From NCBI GenBank assembly GCA_944375905.1, contig CALWAS010000020.1, positions 1 to 64,000 on the forward strand: 64,000 nucleotides of DNA. The letters are read 5' to 3'. Positions within the stretch are counted from its first letter, which is position 1, and every line of letters starts with the position of its first letter. Under the pieces are notes generated by a model, which was not told where the DNA came from, made no database searches, and was given only the letters and a program-made list of their open reading frames with translations. A program made the position numbers and the translations under genes. The stretch is from an uncultured Bacilli bacterium. GTDB lineage: Bacteria > Bacillota_I > Bacilli_A > RFN20 > CAG-826. Below, piece by piece: positions 41,362 to 51,121 of this stretch.

Positions 41362-42324
41362 CTAGAGCGATATTACATAAAAGATCGCGGCCAACAAAGC
41401 GATGTGCACCGGGAAATAGGACCATTCGAAATACACCCACCATTTCGCGTGGTAGCCGCGCTTCCCCCCATAGAGGAGGAGGAAGAAGGCGGCCAGGATG
41501 CCATACATCTCAAACGAAATGCTCGTCGACGGCCCGAGCACCTCGAAGCGGAAGCCGACTAAGAGCAGGAGATAGGAAAGGGCCCAGAAAAGGACGAAGA
41601 CGGCAGCAACCGAAGCAGCGTAAAGGGCGTTCAGCTGGCGCCGGTAATCCTTTTCGCCGTACTGCCCAGGATTTAGGAATTCCACGTGCCCTTGCCCGTC
41701 CTTGTTGGCAAGCCCGGTTCGATAAAGGACGGAATAAAGGAAACGCGGGGCGAAGTAGAGAGGGACGAACATGAATAGGCCGAGAATGTTGTATTGAGCC
41801 AGCAGGAAGGCCGGAATGAAACCGCTCGGGTAGAGGGAAATTGCCCCATTCATGGCCACAAGAACCGATACGGCCGAAACGAGGATGTAGGCAACCGGCA
41901 GGGCAATGAGAAAGCGCCACTTGCCGCCTTTTTCGTAAAAGAAGGCAATGAGGGCCAATAGGAGGAGATCGATGAAGGGCTGCGACAGGTCGCTCAAGAG
42001 ATAGCCGAAGCCGGGAATTTGTCCGAGTCCCGCCTGGCAAATGAGAATGAAGGCAGCAAGGATGGCAAAGCGGAGGCAGTAGTTTCCGCGGTCATGGGTG
42101 TAACGCATGCCCTCGGCGAGGAAGAAAACGAAAAGGGGGAAGGCCAGCCTTCCGATGGCCCTCAAGACAGTGGCGGCAACCGATAGCGGGGTCCCTTCGA
42201 CCGGAAGGTAGTTCATCTCGATGAAGGCGCCTATGTGGTCGAGCGTCATGAACAAAAGGGCGGCGATTTTGAGCGAGAAGCCGTCGAAGCGGAAGGAAAG
42301 GAAAGAAGGACGGGCGTTTTCCAT
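41362..42324 (-). CDS. TraX-family membrane protein
   Basis: 320 residues with about nine hydrophobic segments. The pattern LKIAALLFMTLDHIGAFIE, then LRAIGRLAFPLFVFFLAEGM and a C-terminal WWVYFEWSYFPVHIALLA, is that of TraX, the F-pilin N-acetylase family, of which many chromosomal members exist without conjugation genes. It probably acylates an extracytoplasmic substrate. It starts 3 nt after the CPBP gene stop. Confidence 0.85.
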   Translation of the reverse strand: MENARPSFLSFRFDGFSLKIAALLFMTLDHIGAFIEMNYLPVEGTPLSVAATVLRAIGRLAFPLFVFFLAEGMRYTHDRGNYCLRFAILAAFILICQAGLGQIPGFGYLLSDLSQPFIDLLLLALIAFFYEKGGKWRFLIALPVAYILVSAVSVLVAMNGAISLYPSGFIPAFLLAQYNILGLFMFVPLYFAPRFLYSVLYRTGLANKDGQGHVEFLNPGQYGEKDYRRQLNALYAASVAAVFVLFWALSYLLLLVGFRFEVLGPSTSISFEMYGILAAFFLLLYGGKRGYHAKWWVYFEWSYFPVHIALLAAIFYVISL

Positions 42325-42327
42325 GTT

Positions 42328-43182
42328 TCAGACAATGAGGGCGGAGATAACCGCGATGAGGTTGTTGAGGACGTGGGCGGCTACGGATCCTTCGAATCCA
42401 AAGCGGTGGTAAACGAAGGAAAGGATGAGCCCGGCGAATAGGTAGTCGGGGAAGTTGAGCCACTCGTTCAACGAGGAGAAGTCCTTCATGTGGATGAGAC
42501 CGAAAACGACGCTTGCCAAGAGGTAAGCAACGGCTGGATGGATGCGCATCCCCAGGTTGAATAGGCCAAGACGATAGGTGATTTCCTCGCAAATCGGCCC
42601 TATGAATCCCAAAACGACGACGGCAAAGAGAGGGGAGGCATCGACGATGGAGACGACTGTCTCCTGATTTATCGAGGTTCCGCCGTCAAGCGCGGACACG
42701 ACCATACCCCAGAGCATGGACACGACGATGAGGGCAATGCCGCCCAGCAGCCCCCAAAGGAGGTTGCGCCATTTTGCGAAGGTCGACGCAATGCGCCTGA
42801 TTTCAGGGGATATGATCGCCAGCAAGACGAGGAAAAGGACGATGTAGGTAGCGTAATTCAGAAAGGCCGTTCCCTCGACCGAGGAGGCGTAGTCCTGAAT
42901 CGCTTGGGAAAGCGAGCCGCCCGTAAGGCCGGCTCCGATGAGAACTCCTTGGGCCAAGGCGATTTGAATGAACGAAACGATGAAGCCGAGCACCTGAAAG
43001 CCGAGCCAGCCGACGACGAAGAGGGCGATTTCGCGAAAAGTCCCGAGCGGAAGCATGTTCCTGAAACGCTTGGCTCCCGGATCGTCCAACGAGGAGCGGC
43101 ATTTTGGGCAGGTGCTGCGTCCCGCGTCGATCCTCGAGCCGCATTCCGGGCAGTTCTTCTCGTGGAAAAAGGTGAGCGCCAT
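42328..43182 (-). CDS. Zinc-ribbon CPBP (CAAX-type) intramembrane protease
   Basis: 284 residues. N-terminal zinc ribbon CPECGSRIDAGRSTCPKCRS, then about seven hydrophobic segments. The catalytic motifs of CPBP glutamic proteases are present: CEEITYRLGLF (Glu-Glu-x3-Arg), FGLIHMKD and AAHVLNNLIA. ATG 43182 is chosen because TATAAT lies 7 nt upstream; the long N-terminal extension (Tyr-Ala repeats) is out of the transcript. Family members cleave lipidated or membrane-bound peptides. It is cotranscribed with TraX. Confidence 0.88.
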   Translation of the reverse strand: MALTFFHEKNCPECGSRIDAGRSTCPKCRSSLDDPGAKRFRNMLPLGTFREIALFVVGWLGFQVLGFIVSFIQIALAQGVLIGAGLTGGSLSQAIQDYASSVEGTAFLNYATYIVLFLVLLAIISPEIRRIASTFAKWRNLLWGLLGGIALIVVSMLWGMVVSALDGGTSINQETVVSIVDASPLFAVVVLGFIGPICEEITYRLGLFNLGMRIHPAVAYLLASVVFGLIHMKDFSSLNEWLNFPDYLFAGLILSFVYHRFGFEGSVAAHVLNNLIAVISALIV

Positions 43183-43189
43183 TGACGTG

Positions 43190-43195
43190 ATTATA
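43190..43195 (-). promoter_or_regulatory. -10 box for CPBP gene
   Basis: TATAAT on the - strand, 7 nt before ATG 43182. Confidence 0.6.
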
Positions 43196-43252
43196 TACAA
43201 ATTTTCGAGAATGTATGCGTATGCGTGCGTTGCCTTCGCGCGAGGCCGCGCA

Positions 43253-43258
43253 TACAAT
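43253..43258 (+). promoter_or_regulatory. -10 box for the giant-protein operon
   Basis: TACAAT ends 7 nt before ATG 43266, no Shine-Dalgarno sequence. The upstream DNA has short GCGTATGCGT-type repeats. Confidence 0.55.
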
Positions 43259-43265
43259 TTAAAAC

Positions 43266-46200
43266 ATGCAAAGGCTCTTAACGATTTTCGACGCGATCCC
43301 GGTCGATCCCTCTTTTATCGCTCAAGTGACGAACTACGTGACGCTTTCATTGTTCATCGCCTGCCTTGTTTGGCTTGTGTGTGCATTCTTGCGGGGGCTT
43401 GCCAGGGGATGGCGGTACGGAACCTACCGCCTCGTGATGTTCCTTCTACTCATTGCCATTGCCTTGCTTACCCTTCGGCCGATCGTCAATGCCATCGGAA
43501 ATCTCGATCTCACCGTCTTTGGCATCGGAACGAGCGTTCAACTGCCGACATTCGTGGTTTCGATCAACGGGCAGTCGGTTGCCATTGCGACGGAAGGGAC
43601 TACCGCCTTCGAAATCGTAAGCGGATACATAGCGAACCTGATGAAGGCCACCGGCAGCGATTTGCCTCCGGACGTTCTTTCGGCCTATGCGCTGACTTTC
43701 GCGACGAGCCTCGTCTCGCTCGTGCTCGTCTTGGTAGACGCTTTCCTGATCAGCATCTTCGGGACTTTCTTCGTTTTCATCCTTTGGCACCTTGCCTTCA
43801 AGCGCTTCATTCCGAAGGCAACGAGGAAGGCGTCCTATAAGAAAGGCAAGGTCTGGGGCGGATTCTCCTCCCTTGTCGTGAGCGCTTGCTGCATAAGCCT
43901 TTTCTGGTTCCCGCTTACAAGCGTCGTCAACTCGCTGAACGGGGCATGGCAATCGGGCCAGCTTAGCGAAGAGGACAAGACGACCCTCCATACCATCGAC
44001 GACCCGACCTACCAGGCCATTTCCTCCGTTTTGGATGCCTACGACAACTCGGTCTTTGCCGAAGCCTTCTTCAACTGGACCCGCAACAACGAAGGAAAGA
44101 CCCTCGACGTTTCTCTCATGGAGTTCCTTACCGGAGCCGAGATGAGCCTAGGCGACAACGAGAAGGTTTCCGTTTCCTTCCTCAACGAACTCACGACGTT
44201 CGCCAAGGCATTTACCATCGTCATCCAGGGCGGCGTCCTATCCCAAGGGACGTTCGATTCCGCCCGGATCCCGCTCCTTTTGACCACTTCCATGGCCCCC
44301 GAATTGCTGAGGACGCTAGGCTCTAGCCAGCTCGTGACCGGCATAATGCCCTACGGTCTCACCGTCCTCGAGAACATGGATGGGGTAGCCGAATACGTCA
44401 AAGTCGGCACCGGCATCGATTTCTCCGGCAACTACGAGCTCACCTTCAACGAGCTTGCCGACATCTACGACTCGGTCCTCGACTCGACGCTTCTCGATAA
44501 TCTCGTTGATCCCTCGACGGGCGAACTCGGTTCCAGCTCCGCCGTGATGGAAGATGTCCTGAGCGAAGGCAACAAAGCGACGGTAACCGGGGTGTTCGAT
44601 GCCCTCGACGGAGAAAACCTCCACATATTCGACGCCGTCATCGAAAGCGCCTTGACCATTCAGGCATACAAGGACATTACGAGCGGGAAGGCCGCTTCCG
44701 AAAGCGAGCTCACGGTTAGCGACTTCCTTCCCTACGTTACCCTTGACGAATTCACGCCCGTGGATGGAAAGCCGACGACGATCCCCGAGTCCTATCGGGA
44801 CATCAAGTGGGGAAGCATTTTCGCGGACTTCTTTGCCTCGACCGTGAACCTGGTCAACGTCTCCGAGGAACTCTACCTCGCCGTCTGCAATGCGATGCCG
44901 AGCTGGAACGGCGAGCCGTCGCCTTCTTATCAATTCGACGCCATCCTCGAGCCGATACTCGACGATTTCGAGGCCGCGAAGGAAGCGCTCGTCGGAAACG
45001 GGGAGCCGGATGAGGGAGAAGAAGCGGTGACTCCGCTTCTAGGAACGGAATTCATCCTCAATGCGTCCCCGAAGATCGTCAAAATGCTAGCCTCGAGCGT
45101 CAATTCGTCGCTTAACCTTTCGGGCGAGAAAGCCATCGATCTTTCGAACGTTGCCGCGACTTTCCGCTCCGACCAAAGCACGATCCTCCCCGAGTTCAGC
45201 GCCCTTCTCGACATCGTCGGCGACTTCGCGGGGACGGAGGAGGGAAAGGAATTCCTCCTTCATCTCGACGCGATGCCCGGCATCTATTTTGCCCCTGACG
45301 GCAGTTTCGTCGGAATCGACGAGGGGCTTGTCGAGGGACTGCAGTCCGGCCTGCGCGGCCTCGACGCTTCCCTCATCGCCTCCGAGGCGCTTCCGCCCAT
45401 CTTCGAAAATCTCCTTGCCGGGAGCGATTCCATTCTCGGCGATTTAGGCGAGGGGCTCGTCTTCGACTTCGACGTCGACGATGTCGGGTCCGAGCTTGCC
45501 ACGATTCTCGGGGCCGTCTCTTCCTCGCAGGGGCTCATTTCCTACCTCCTGACCCTCGGGGACGTTTCCTCGCTCAAGGGACAGGCCCTCGAAAGCGCCG
45601 TCGACACCATTTCCTACTACCAGGACGAACTCGTGGACTTCCTCCAAGCCGTCGCCGGCAGCCAAGTCCTCAATCCGGTGGTCGACGGAAAGCGGAATTC
45701 AAACATCGCAACCTTGCTTGGCAAAGTCTTCGAAGCGGTGGGGATCGACGATGTCGAAAGCCTTTCCTCGACCCTTGGCTCGCTTTCGGAAAGCGAGACC
45801 CAAGCCGAGATGGAGAGCTTCGTCAATGTTCTCATCGACGTAATAGATAGCGGCATCGTGCCTTCGATATCGAGCGGCAGCGTGTCATTGACATCGCTTG
45901 AAAGCGTCTCTTTCGAGGAGATGTTCTCCTCTTTTGACGAGAGCATCATTTTCTCGAGCTGCTTCGGCAGCGTCATCGACTCCCTGCTTAGCGAAAACGC
46001 GACCTTCAAGGACATGATCGACAGCGGGCTTTCCTTCGAGAACGTCACTTCCTGGAGGGAAGAGGGCCGCAATCTCGACATCCTGGTCCGCTCCATCAAC
46101 TTGCTCGGCGCCAAAGGCCTTCTCGACGGCGGGTCGATCGATTTCTTCTCAAGCGATCCCGAAGCCGTCAAGAACGTGCTTCAAGTCCTTTCCTCCTCTT

Positions 46201-49200
46201 CCCTCTTCGTGGAGAAGACGGATGGCGGATACTATTACCGTTTCCCGTCCTTCCTAGGCGACCTTATGGGCCGCTACCTCGATGACGCAAGCGACGCTTC
46301 CTCCTTCTTCGTCACCCCCGAGGGGAGCGGAAAGGACGCTCTCATCGCCGATATCGAGTCGACCGCCCTTTCCTCTGATGGCAGCGACGTGCTCAGCTCG
46401 GACGAAGTCATCGCGGCCAAGGAACTCTGGAACGGCGAGTCGGCCGTCCTTTCGGATGTCATCCGCTCGATTTTAGCTTCCGGCGGCATGGAGTCGTTTG
46501 GGGACGGCAAGATCGACCTTGCGAGCGTTTCGGCCGCTTCCATCGACGCCTTGTTCCACGATTCGGCCTCCCTAAAAATATTCGGTCGGGTCCTCAACTA
46601 TTCAATCTACAAGGCCATTGCGGGCGAAGTCTCTTCTGCCTTTGCCGATGCATCCGACAGTCCCAACCTTGCCGCTTTCTGGTTCGATTCGCTTTCCTCT
46701 TACGAGGAAGCGGCCGTCCCCGGCGGCATCTTCGATGAAGAAGCCGACGCCATGTCGACTTTCCTTTATGCCGTCCTCGATCCCGAGACCGGGATCGTGG
46801 GGGAGAGCGGCGGGGAATCCCGCTTGGATTTCGACAGCATCGACCTAACGGAAATTTCCACCTACTACCTGATTCGCCCCCTTCTCGACGGCCTTTCCTC
46901 GTCCCGCCTCTTCAATACGCTCGGCAACAAGGAGTACACGACCTACGAATACATGCTTTCCTCGATTCTCGAGGGAACCCTCTTCGACAAGGGAGAAGGC
47001 CTTGTGAAAGTCGCCTCGGTCCGCGTATCGCTAGGAAGCGACCCGACCTTCGAGGCCCTCAAGTCGGCCTGGGAAAAGGAAAACGATGCCATCGTCAATA
47101 CGCTAGATGCCCTCGGGGAAGCCGACGTCGATGTCTCGACCGTCCAAAACGACCCGATGGCTTTCTTCGAAGGCGGATCGAGCTATGAGGGCCAGCGGGC
47201 CAAACTCGAGAACCTTCTCGTCGCGGCCGGCGATTCCAAAATCGTCCGCCCGGCCATGGTCGACATGGTCGAAAAGGCGGCCGACGAACTCAAGGAAGGC
47301 ACCGAAGTCGATGCCGATTATCTCCTTTCCGCGAGCCAAGCCGATTACGACGTGGAGGTGCGGCGCCTTTCCTTCGTCTTGATGTACGGCGCGATGATCG
47401 GCACCATCGACACTTCCGACATCGACGTCCTTTTCGAGAACCCGGCGGCCGATGGCTTCTTCCGCGAGGCGGCGACTTCCCGGGTCCTGAACCCCGAGCC
47501 GGGCGCGGACGGCACTTACGGCTTCTTTGAGAAACTCGTTCGCGACGTCCTTCTCGAGAGCGATTATTACCTCGCCGGGGGCGAAGCCGCCGGAGACTTA
47601 TCCGAGGAAAGGAGGGTTGACGCCGTCCTTGCTTCCATCGACGGGGCCGGGGACCGTTATGTCGCCTGGCCAAGCGAAGCCGACTCGCTTTCCGAGGCGA
47701 TGGGCGCGATCCGCGACAATGGCGTTTCCCTTTCGGACGCGACCGACCTTGCGTCTTTCTTCAACGGGGAAGGAAGTGCCGACGGGCCGGACGAAGCCGG
47801 CCGCGACAAGCTTTACGCGATTCTTTCTTCCGTCAACGATTCCGGCCTCCTTTACCCAGGGCTTGGCCTCCGCTTCTCGGCGGCGATCGGGGATGTCGGA
47901 TCGGCGAGCGTCGATCTCGGGGAAGCCAATTTCTACTACCCCGGCAAGAGCGGCGAAGGCTTGCTAAGCGCTCGCTATTCCTCTTCCGAGCTTCTTCGTT
48001 TGAGCGATGTCGTCATGTATGCCCAGGACCTTAGCGAGGTCGACTTCAACGACATAGCGACAATCGACGGATCCTCGGCCGGGAACCTTCTCGCGACGAT
48101 GGCGAATTCGAGGATCTTCAACTCGCTTTCCTCCGAGGCCGCGGAAGGAAGCGCGACTTCCTTCGTTTCGATCATGAAGGAAATCCTTTCCTCGCCCACG
48201 CTCGCTCCCTATTACTTCAGCTCCAATAGCCCAAAGGACGAAGAACTTGGCTACCTCGATGCCGAGGACAAGGCCGCGAAGGCCGTCTCGGCCCTCTTCC
48301 CCGAGGTCAAAGACGATTCGGGAAAGGAAAGCAACGATACCGCTTCCCTCAACGGGGAAAGCGAGAGCAGCCTTGCCTCGATCATCGATTACATTGCCGA
48401 GAATGACCTTTCCTCGGTCCTCGACGACCTTCAGGGCGGAGCCCTTCCTTCGAGCGAGGCCGCCGACGGCAAAGCATCCTCCCTCGACATGCTCACGGAG
48501 CTTTTGAAGCGGATCGACGGCAACGACATCCTCTTCGACATCGTGCCTAATGCCATTGCCTCGATTACCGACGGCGGCGATTCGGCCTCGATTAACATCG
48601 ACGGCATCGACCTTGCAAGAAGCGATCCCTTCTTCCCGTATCGAAATGGGGAAGGAGCCATCGATTCAGCCAATTTCACAAAGCGGTATGGCTCCGAGGA
48701 AATTGGGAGCGTCATGGGAATCGCCGATGCTTTGAATAAGAACCAGGCGATCTTCGGAGCGATGGGAAGCACGGGCTCGGGCATCGGGATGAATGAGATT
48801 TCCGAGCTTCGGAACCTTCTCGTTTCCCTTTCGGATTCCGATGTCTTCAACGGCTATGTCGGCAAAGTTACCGCCGGCGTTTCGATCGGCGGGGTCGATG
48901 TGCCGGAAGCACTCAACGTCTTCGACGAGACCCTATTCTACATAATGGTGGATAGCGGCCTTTATCTCAGGGCATATGACCCGGTAATCGACGCCGAAAC
49001 GGGCTTCGTTTCGGCCGTGGACAAACTCAAGAATGCAATCCTTGGCCTTTCGAGAGACGAGGAACGCTCCGAGGTAGACCATTTGATCGGCAACGATAAA
49101 CTCGACGAAGGGCTGCTTGTGACCGCTCTCAACGAATTGGGAACGGTCGAAGGAGTGGGAGGTGAGCGGCGCCTCACCGTCGACTTCGCTAGCGGCAGCG

Positions 49201-51116
49201 GAACCAACGTCATGGATTTCGCTTCCATCGCTCCCGATTCGCTCAATCGCCTTTTCCGCGCCATCAACAAAGTCGCGATCGCGGATGGCGTTTTGAGGGG
49301 TGGCGTCGAGGTGCTCCTCGGCGATACGATCAACCTTTCGATGTGGAGCCAAATCGAAACCAACCGGCGCCTCGCCAATGGGGAAGAATCCCTTCGCATC
49401 GCCAAGATAAGCTACATCGGCGAGGGAGAGGCACCGGTTCTCTATTACACCAACGGCGCCGGCAAGACGCCGGTCGTGGCGGAAGATGGAGTCTATAGCT
49501 TCCTGCGTAACCGCGATATCGACGATGGGGAAATCGACGTCGATTCCTCGTTGATCGGACCGACCGACGTCTACATCAAGGATGGCGACGCCTACGTTTC
49601 CATCTTCGTCTACGATTCTGACGGGTCTTCGGATTGGCTTTCCGACAACTTCCTCATCTCCTACGACGCCTCGACGGCCCACCTTCTCACACGGGCAGAT
49701 TACGATGCCTATACCATCGATCTCGTAACCGATTTCCTTTCTTCCTGCCTCTGGGGCGAGGAAAGCGAGTCCTATTCCAGGATCGATAACGCCACCGACT
49801 TCTTGATGCCGAGAGATGGCGGGAGTTCCTCTTCTTTATACGAAATAATCCGCTTCCTCCTTGCCAAGGGAAGCCTTTATGGCGGGGCCTTCGACGAAGA
49901 GGGAACCTTCCTCGGAGCCGATGGGGCGTCGCTCGAAGAGGCCGCGACGCCGATATCCTACACGAGCGGGACCGCCCTCATGCGCAACTTCGTCAAGACC
50001 CTCGGGACGAGTTCAACCGACTTCCCGGTCAATGTCGACCTTGCCAAAGTCTTCGTCTATGCTAGGGGCGAAGATGCGGTGGGGAACGAGCGTTCCCTCC
50101 TCAAGGCGATCTATTCGTCGGTGGCCGCCGAGGCGAATTACGGCGGCAAAGACCGCGAAGCTGTTTATCCGTGGGGGATTTCCTTCCTCGAAGACAATCT
50201 CGGCGACGTCATCTTGACCTTGGCCGCGATGGACATCGGCGAAATCGATGGCTCGAGTCTAGGCGTCATCAACTCGATTCCTTCTTCGTCAGACGGCATC
50301 GTCCTTCTCGAAGCCTATAGCAAGCATGCCTACTTTGCAGTAGCCGACAACTCGGTCTCAAAGATCAACGATTTGATTTCGAGCGCCAATGGCTTGCTCC
50401 TCGGCGTCGCGTCGGGGTCGGAGGCGGAAGCCTCGCTCTCCGCCTCTTTGGCCAACAACGTCATAACTTCGCTTTTCGCGAGGCTCGTGTCTGCCTCGAA
50501 CGAGGTCTTTGCCACGGAGTCTGGCGAGGCGATCCGCCCGCTTACCATGGGCTACCTCTTCGCAAAGGAAAGCGCCTCGAGCGTATATGGCAAGGTCTCG
50601 TCGGTAACGAGCTCGGAAGGCGTCCTCGAAAGCGCCACCGTCGGCTCGATGGGCAAGCGGGCTGCCGCCTTCGATGCCAACATGGGGCTCATGGCGATGG
50701 AGAACGACGGCCTTTCCTTCAATAGCGGCAGGTCCCTTTACGCTAGCCTCTTCGAGACTCTTGCCGCCTTTGCCTTCACCGATTCGAACTTCGGGGCGAA
50801 CGATGCATTCGCGAAGGGATTCACGAGCAATCATCGCGAGCTTCTTTCCACCCTGGCCAATTGCGAGGCAAGCGAGCGCGGGAAGGCGGCGGCCAGCACT
50901 CTCCTCGAAGCCTATTTCTACGATGTCGTCATCATGCGCGGCTTGCTCAACGTGCCGCTAAAAGGCTATGTTTCGGTCATGTCCTTCCCGGAAATCGCCT
51001 TGAGCGTCCCTTCGCTCTCGACGCGGTATGCGGAAAGGCATGATATCAGCGCGACTTCCTATTTCGGATCCAACGGCTTCCTCTCCCTTTTGGAACTCCC
51101 GGCGGGGGAACTTTGA
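43266..51116 (+). CDS. Giant membrane-anchored repeat protein, 2616 residues
   Basis: The N-terminal 215 residues have about four hydrophobic helices (about 25-45, 47-70, 137-165, 187-210), reminiscent of CvpA-like anchors. Basic loops (RGLARGWRYGTYR; HLAFKRFIPKATRKASYKKG) lie after the first and third, so by the positive-inside rule the remaining 2400 residues are outside. That part is Ser/Asp/Glu-rich with a recurring motif: a hydrophobic helix, Ser or Asp, then a turn, as in LSSSRLFNTLG, MANSRIFNSL, AATSRVLNPEP, AAGDSKIVRPA, VAGSQVLNPVV and LSDSDVFNGYV, spaced about 80-180 residues. No catalytic motif is recognised. It is coupled to yigZ and pepP downstream. Confidence 0.8.
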   Translation: MQRLLTIFDAIPVDPSFIAQVTNYVTLSLFIACLVWLVCAFLRGLARGWRYGTYRLVMFLLLIAIALLTLRPIVNAIGNLDLTVFGIGTSVQLPTFVVSINGQSVAIATEGTTAFEIVSGYIANLMKATGSDLPPDVLSAYALTFATSLVSLVLVLVDAFLISIFGTFFVFILWHLAFKRFIPKATRKASYKKGKVWGGFSSLVVSACCISLFWFPLTSVVNSLNGAWQSGQLSEEDKTTLHTIDDPTYQAISSVLDAYDNSVFAEAFFNWTRNNEGKTLDVSLMEFLTGAEMSLGDNEKVSVSFLNELTTFAKAFTIVIQGGVLSQGTFDSARIPLLLTTSMAPELLRTLGSSQLVTGIMPYGLTVLENMDGVAEYVKVGTGIDFSGNYELTFNELADIYDSVLDSTLLDNLVDPSTGELGSSSAVMEDVLSEGNKATVTGVFDALDGENLHIFDAVIESALTIQAYKDITSGKAASESELTVSDFLPYVTLDEFTPVDGKPTTIPESYRDIKWGSIFADFFASTVNLVNVSEELYLAVCNAMPSWNGEPSPSYQFDAILEPILDDFEAAKEALVGNGEPDEGEEAVTPLLGTEFILNASPKIVKMLASSVNSSLNLSGEKAIDLSNVAATFRSDQSTILPEFSALLDIVGDFAGTEEGKEFLLHLDAMPGIYFAPDGSFVGIDEGLVEGLQSGLRGLDASLIASEALPPIFENLLAGSDSILGDLGEGLVFDFDVDDVGSELATILGAVSSSQGLISYLLTLGDVSSLKGQALESAVDTISYYQDELVDFLQAVAGSQVLNPVVDGKRNSNIATLLGKVFEAVGIDDVESLSSTLGSLSESETQAEMESFVNVLIDVIDSGIVPSISSGSVSLTSLESVSFEEMFSSFDESIIFSSCFGSVIDSLLSENATFKDMIDSGLSFENVTSWREEGRNLDILVRSINLLGAKGLLDGGSIDFFSSDPEAVKNVLQVLSSSSLFVEKTDGGYYYRFPSFLGDLMGRYLDDASDASSFFVTPEGSGKDALIADIESTALSSDGSDVLSSDEVIAAKELWNGESAVLSDVIRSILASGGMESFGDGKIDLASVSAASIDALFHDSASLKIFGRVLNYSIYKAIAGEVSSAFADASDSPNLAAFWFDSLSSYEEAAVPGGIFDEEADAMSTFLYAVLDPETGIVGESGGESRLDFDSIDLTEISTYYLIRPLLDGLSSSRLFNTLGNKEYTTYEYMLSSILEGTLFDKGEGLVKVASVRVSLGSDPTFEALKSAWEKENDAIVNTLDALGEADVDVSTVQNDPMAFFEGGSSYEGQRAKLENLLVAAGDSKIVRPAMVDMVEKAADELKEGTEVDADYLLSASQADYDVEVRRLSFVLMYGAMIGTIDTSDIDVLFENPAADGFFREAATSRVLNPEPGADGTYGFFEKLVRDVLLESDYYLAGGEAAGDLSEERRVDAVLASIDGAGDRYVAWPSEADSLSEAMGAIRDNGVSLSDATDLASFFNGEGSADGPDEAGRDKLYAILSSVNDSGLLYPGLGLRFSAAIGDVGSASVDLGEANFYYPGKSGEGLLSARYSSSELLRLSDVVMYAQDLSEVDFNDIATIDGSSAGNLLATMANSRIFNSLSSEAAEGSATSFVSIMKEILSSPTLAPYYFSSNSPKDEELGYLDAEDKAAKAVSALFPEVKDDSGKESNDTASLNGESESSLASIIDYIAENDLSSVLDDLQGGALPSSEAADGKASSLDMLTELLKRIDGNDILFDIVPNAIASITDGGDSASINIDGIDLARSDPFFPYRNGEGAIDSANFTKRYGSEEIGSVMGIADALNKNQAIFGAMGSTGSGIGMNEISELRNLLVSLSDSDVFNGYVGKVTAGVSIGGVDVPEALNVFDETLFYIMVDSGLYLRAYDPVIDAETGFVSAVDKLKNAILGLSRDEERSEVDHLIGNDKLDEGLLVTALNELGTVEGVGGERRLTVDFASGSGTNVMDFASIAPDSLNRLFRAINKVAIADGVLRGGVEVLLGDTINLSMWSQIETNRRLANGEESLRIAKISYIGEGEAPVLYYTNGAGKTPVVAEDGVYSFLRNRDIDDGEIDVDSSLIGPTDVYIKDGDAYVSIFVYDSDGSSDWLSDNFLISYDASTAHLLTRADYDAYTIDLVTDFLSSCLWGEESESYSRIDNATDFLMPRDGGSSSSLYEIIRFLLAKGSLYGGAFDEEGTFLGADGASLEEAATPISYTSGTALMRNFVKTLGTSSTDFPVNVDLAKVFVYARGEDAVGNERSLLKAIYSSVAAEANYGGKDREAVYPWGISFLEDNLGDVILTLAAMDIGEIDGSSLGVINSIPSSSDGIVLLEAYSKHAYFAVADNSVSKINDLISSANGLLLGVASGSEAEASLSASLANNVITSLFARLVSASNEVFATESGEAIRPLTMGYLFAKESASSVYGKVSSVTSSEGVLESATVGSMGKRAAAFDANMGLMAMENDGLSFNSGRSLYASLFETLAAFAFTDSNFGANDAFAKGFTSNHRELLSTLANCEASERGKAAASTLLEAYFYDVVIMRGLLNVPLKGYVSVMSFPEIALSVPSLSTRYAERHDISATSYFGSNGFLSLLELPAGEL

Positions 51117-51121
51117 TCGAG

